64,000 nucleotides of DNA, from assembly GCF_002441655.1 (NCBI RefSeq), contig NZ_JXJU01000003.1, positions 62,001-126,000 of the forward strand, given 5' to 3'. Position 1 is the stretch's first letter; each line of letters starts with the position of its first letter. The notes beneath the pieces were generated by a model. The model was not told the origin of the DNA and did no database searches. It saw nothing but the letters and a program-made list of their open reading frames with translations. Both the position numbers and the translations under genes were made by a program. The stretch comes from Lactococcus fujiensis JCM 16395 (GTDB lineage Bacteria > Bacillota > Bacilli > Lactobacillales > Streptococcaceae). Below, one piece after another: positions 60,663 to 64,000 of this stretch.

Positions 60663-62007
60663 ATGGTCTAAATTTGGCGATAATGCCAAATGCAAAAATC
60701 CAAATGAGCGAACCAATTGCTGGGATAATCGTATCGCTGAAGAAAAAGAGGGAGACAAAGATTAGCGCGAATGCTAGAATCGTTATGGGAACTAGTACTT
60801 TTGCCCACGGTGTTACAAAACCATGAGGATCAAAATCACTCGATTTACGGAATTTTAAATAAGTGATCAAAGAGATAATGTAGACGACAAGGAATAGGTT
60901 AGTTGCGACACTAGTAATGAAAACAAAACCGTTTGATATACCCGGAATCATTGAAATAAATGGTGTAAAAAAGATTAATCCTGACGTAAATAGCAAGGCT
61001 TTAATTGGGATACCAGAACGGGACATTTTTGTAAAAGGAATCAAAATTTTATCGCCGTTAATTTTTGACAGGGCATAGAGATTACGAGTCGTTGAAAATA
61101 AGGCAGAATTTAATGCGGATGCAGCTGAGGTCAAAACCACAAAATTAACCAACGTTGCTGCCCATTTAATTCCAATCAATTGAAAAATCATAACAAAAGG
61201 AGATTGATCAGCTGGAATGTCTTGCCAACGATAAATGCACATGATTGCTACCAATGCACCAATATAGAACAAAATAATTCGAAGAGGAATCTGATTAATT
61301 GCTAACTTAAGTGTTTTTCGAGGTTCTTCCGTTTCAGCGGCAGTCATCCCAATAAATTCCATCGCTACGAAAGCAAACATTACCATTTGGAAGCTTTCAA
61401 AGAACTTGGATACTCCATTGGGAAAGAATTTAAAACCGTCGGTTATATTTTGGAAACCAACCGATACACCGCCTGATTGGAAATTTGTTAACATCAAAAT
61501 TAAAGCTGTTAAAATCATCCCGACGATGGCAACAATTTTTATCATGCCAAACCAAAACTCAGTTTCTCCGAAAAACTTGGCATTAAGAGTGTTGAGTGCG
61601 GTCAATAAAGCTAAGACGAATATTTCACTGAGCCAGATTGGAAATTGTGGTAGCCAAAAGTGAATATAAGAACCAATCGCCGTTAATTCGGCCATCGCTG
61701 TAAAGATAACGACAAGCCAGTAGGTCCACGAAATAAAATACCCCGTCTTATCGCCAAGGTAACGAGAAACAAAATTCAAGAACGAATGTTGCTCAGGGTC
61801 TATGTAGAGCATCTCTCCAATCGTTCGTAAAAGGATAAACATTAAAGCGCCAATGATGAGATAAACCAGAAGAATCGAGGGCCCAGTTAAACTTATTGAT
61901 TTACCAGCGCCAAGGAATAAGCCAGTTCCAATTGTTCCTGCTATGGCAATCAGTTGAACATGTCTATTTTTTAAACCGCGTTGTGAGGGTGTTTCAGTGT
62001 TTTTCAT
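60649..62007 (-). CDS. Amino acid permease (APC family), SerP-like
   Basis: The 452-aa transporter has 12 membrane segments and the AAT-family signature LKNRHVQLIAIAGTIGTGLF, then GAGKSISLTGPS. It and its upstream neighbour are close paralogues throughout. In L. lactis a tandem pair of this kind encodes the serine/threonine and DL-alanine/serine/glycine permeases SerP1 and SerP2; which one this is cannot be told. The ATG at 62007 has no proper ribosome site. TATAAT ends 10 nt before it, so the leader may be only a few bases, unless a promoter further up is used. Confidence 0.85.
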   Translation of the reverse strand: MKNTETPSQRGLKNRHVQLIAIAGTIGTGLFLGAGKSISLTGPSILLVYLIIGALMFILLRTIGEMLYIDPEQHSFLNFVSRYLGDKTGYFISWTYWLVVIFTAMAELTAIGSYIHFWLPQFPIWLSEIFVLALLTALNTLNAKFFGETEFWFGMIKIVAIVGMILTALILMLTNFQSGGVSVGFQNITDGFKFFPNGVSKFFESFQMVMFAFVAMEFIGMTAAETEEPRKTLKLAINQIPLRIILFYIGALVAIMCIYRWQDIPADQSPFVMIFQLIGIKWAATLVNFVVLTSAASALNSALFSTTRNLYALSKINGDKILIPFTKMSRSGIPIKALLFTSGLIFFTPFISMIPGISNGFVFITSVATNLFLVVYIISLITYLKFRKSSDFDPHGFVTPWAKVLVPITILAFALIFVSLFFFSDTIIPAIGSLIWIFAFGIIAKFRPSKNT

Positions 62008-62105
62008 AATAAGACCTATTATACAACTTTTCAATATAAAATGTATACTCTCTCTATAATTTTTCAAATAAATAAAAATATTCTAATAATAAAATAATAA
62101 TTATC

Positions 62106-63488
62106 TTATGCATTGTGTCTGAACTTAGAATAACTTCCAAAACAAATGGTCCAGATTATAGCACCAAGAGCAGGAAATAGGGTGTCTGTATGTAAGAAAA
62201 GAGAAATAAAAACGACGGTAAAAATCAGCAGAACGAAGGGAACCGTGATTTTTGCTTGTGGTGTAATAAACCCATCAGGAATAAAGTCCTCAGATTTTCG
62301 ATAGTTAAAAAAAGTATATAAATGGATAAAATAGACAATCAAAAAGAGATTAGTGGTACAAGAAGCAGCAAAATCAAAGGCATTCTGAATTTGAGGAATT
62401 AGCGTTAATACGGGGGCAAATAAGGAAAGTCCTCCAACCAAAAAGAGTGCATTTAGCGGAATTCCATGCGTTGATAATTTTGTAAATGCAGTTAACTTGC
62501 CACGGTCATGTTGTTTGGACAGGGCATACATATTTCGAGTGGCAGAAAAGAGTGAACTATTCAAGGCTGATCCTGCAGAAGTGAGGACCACAAAATTAAT
62601 TAATGCTGCTGCCCATTTAATGCCAATTAATTGAAATACCATCACAAATGGGGATTTATCAGCAGGAATATGTTGCCAGTCAAAAATAGTCATGATGGAC
62701 AATAAAGCACCCACGTAAAAAATGAGTATCCGAATTGGGATTTGATTGATTGCTTTGGGAATCGTTTTTTGTGGATTTTCAGTCTCAGCTGCGGTCATGC
62801 CAATAAATTCCATTGAGGTAAATGCAAACATAACCATTTGGAGGGCACTGACCCAATTCATGATTCCTTTAGGAAATAAAGAAAAACCGTTGGTAATATT
62901 TGAAATTGAAACCGAACCTTGATAAGTTTGACCTTGAATAAGCGAAGAATAAGAGAAGTGACCAAAAAGCAAAAAAACAGCTGTTCCAATCATTCCCAAA
63001 ATGGCTGCAACTTTTATGATAGCAAACCAAAATTCTGTTTCACCAAAAAATCGAGCATTCAGGGTGTTGAGACCAAAGAGGAGGGCTAGTGCTACAATTT
63101 CAATGAGCCATAGAGGGACACTAGGCAACCAGAACTGAATATAGGTTCCAATTGCAGTGAGCTCAGAAACACAAACAAAAACTAAGACAAGCCAGTAAGT
63201 CCATTGCACAAAATAACCTGCACGTGATCCAACATATTTTGTTGTAAAGTTGAGGAAAGAGTGTTGCGTTGGATCTTGATATAGTAATTCACCGATGGTA
63301 CGCAGGAATATGAACATGGCAATTCCGACGATGATGTAAGAGAAAATAATAGATGGCCCTATCATTTCTATTGTTTTGCCTGCACCTAGAAAGAGTCCCG
63401 TCCCAATCGTACCAGCGATAGCGATTAATTGAATGTGCCGGTTTTTTAGTCCCAATTTAGGCTGTTCGGCCAAATCTTCATTTTTCAT
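62106..63488 (-). CDS. Amino acid permease (APC family), SerP-like
   Basis: The 460-aa transporter has 12 membrane segments, the signature LKNRHIQLIAIAGTIGTGLF, and MEFIGMTAAETENPQKTIPKAINQIP (quoted as MEFIGMTAAETE and PQKTIPKAINQIP). It is a tandem duplicate of the following gene on the same strand. AAAGGAG precedes the ATG by 7 nt, unlike its paralogue. It is likely a serine/alanine/glycine-type uptake system by comparison with lactococcal SerP1/SerP2. It starts a divergent pair with the YlbF-family gene. Confidence 0.87.
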   Translation of the reverse strand: MKNEDLAEQPKLGLKNRHIQLIAIAGTIGTGLFLGAGKTIEMIGPSIIFSYIIVGIAMFIFLRTIGELLYQDPTQHSFLNFTTKYVGSRAGYFVQWTYWLVLVFVCVSELTAIGTYIQFWLPSVPLWLIEIVALALLFGLNTLNARFFGETEFWFAIIKVAAILGMIGTAVFLLFGHFSYSSLIQGQTYQGSVSISNITNGFSLFPKGIMNWVSALQMVMFAFTSMEFIGMTAAETENPQKTIPKAINQIPIRILIFYVGALLSIMTIFDWQHIPADKSPFVMVFQLIGIKWAAALINFVVLTSAGSALNSSLFSATRNMYALSKQHDRGKLTAFTKLSTHGIPLNALFLVGGLSLFAPVLTLIPQIQNAFDFAASCTTNLFLIVYFIHLYTFFNYRKSEDFIPDGFITPQAKITVPFVLLIFTVVFISLFLHTDTLFPALGAIIWTICFGSYSKFRHNA

Positions 63489-63636
63489 GATTTTTCTCCT
63501 TTGAATAATTACGTGGTCAATAATGTAATATTATATATAATTTAAAAAATATGTATTCTATTTTAGACTAATTTTGGTGAGCTTGCAAGAATAAGCTCGA
63601 TTGTTAAACTTTTTAGTTTTTGATATAATTAATGAT

Positions 63637-64000
63637 ATGTTAATCATCGATGAAAAATTACTTGCGCTTGATGAGCAGATAGACCAAATTGTTGCCGAAT
63701 TCATTAATTTGCCTGAAGTTACAACTTATCGTCTTGCTAAAATTGAATTTAATAAGGACCATGAATTACAAGACAAGCTTCGACTTTTGAATGCACAAGC
63801 GGATTACATTCTTTATCGTCCCGAGCTCAAGCAATTGCAAAAAGAAATTATCACTAATGATAAAGTTTATGCTTTGAAATTAGCTGAAAATGATGTTCAA
63901 GTAGTTTTGTCAGAACTGACTGAACGTATTGCACGATCAATTTCTGATCATATTTATATTGATGAAAACTTACCATTGAAAGGAGGAAGTCGTCATGACA
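63637..64000 (+). CDS. YlbF/YmcA family protein (partial, cut by the window end)
   Basis: The first 121 codons are present: MLIIDEKLLALDEQI..., a helical protein with the Com_YlbF layout (INLPEVTTYRLAKIEFNKD; ELQDKLRLLNAQAD). In Bacillus, YlbF and YmcA form a complex with YaaT that acts on RNase Y and competence/sporulation. There is no Shine-Dalgarno; an extended -10 TGATATAAT (63621-63629) ends 7 nt before the ATG, so the mRNA is probably leaderless. A palindrome copy lies at 63909. AAAGGAGG followed by ATGACA at 63995 hints that an overlapping next gene begins at the window edge. Confidence 0.8.
   Translation, partial: MLIIDEKLLALDEQIDQIVAEFINLPEVTTYRLAKIEFNKDHELQDKLRLLNAQADYILYRPELKQLQKEIITNDKVYALKLAENDVQVVLSELTERIARSISDHIYIDENLPLKGGSRHD

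Overview
The window is about 64 kb of low-G+C Firmicutes chromosome. It is almost certainly from a Lactococcus or a very close relative. The evidence is a set of lactococcal signatures: an LmrC/LmrD-type drug exporter pair with one degenerate ATPase site, a LysR regulator (CmbR/FhuR type) beside fhuCBGD, an optSABCDF/Dpp-type peptide operon with CodY boxes, pepN, fpg-recA, tandem SerP-like permeases, and an L17 downstream RNA element after rplQ. Several proteins (PepN, RecA, Ddl) look diverged from my memory of L. lactis, so another Lactococcus species is likely. I see no prophage, insertion sequence, CRISPR array or plasmid gene; this is ordinary core chromosome.

Layout. 1-2222: end of the ribosomal protein operon (rpmJ end, rpsM, rpsK, rpoA, rplQ), followed by the L17 downstream element and tRNA-Thr(GGU). 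2781-5854: a small membrane protein, radA and a PIN/TRAM membrane protein. 6069-8572: PadR regulator, two DUF1048 paralogues and an MFS exporter. 8599-11472: acetyltransferase, WYL regulator, hydrolase and thiol peroxidase. 11589-20843: pepN, a disulfide oxidoreductase, a manganese-type CDF exporter and lmrCD. 20871-21095: probable gene remnant. 21198-25854: murA2, ydbC, DUF3397, bioY, a YbaK deacylase, thiT under a TPP riboswitch, and a DUF975 protein. 25943-34319: Met T-box with metQ-metN-metI, an XRE regulator, cmbR and fhuCBGD. 34511-42974: gpmA, pbp2B, recR, ddl, proBA and murF. 42998-50804: the opt peptide transporter. 50949-60627: yciI, prfC, cshA, era, asnB, fpg, recA and a small membrane protein. 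60649-64000: two amino acid permeases and a truncated YlbF-family gene.

How the genes work together. Nutrient uptake dominates: methionine, thiamine, biotin, siderophore iron, peptides, serine/alanine-type amino acids. PepN inside the cell degrades imported peptides. Control is unusually readable from sequence: a TPP riboswitch with a Shine-Dalgarno-sequestering hairpin, a methionine T-box, CodY boxes just downstream of three opt promoters, and a dyad on the bioY promoter. A second theme is wall synthesis (murA2, pbp2B, ddl, murF), with proBA lying between ddl and murF.

Most worth checking: (1) a 12-bp palindrome, GTCAGNNCTGAC, present 10 times between 22.5 and 64 kb in both leaders and genes, where chance predicts well under one; (2) three tiny ORFs, two of them start-stop codon pairs, in the leader of release factor 3 (prfC); (3) a structured leader before the cshA helicase; (4) a recurring class of genes without Shine-Dalgarno sequence whose -10 box ends 6-10 nt before the start codon, suggesting leaderless mRNAs.
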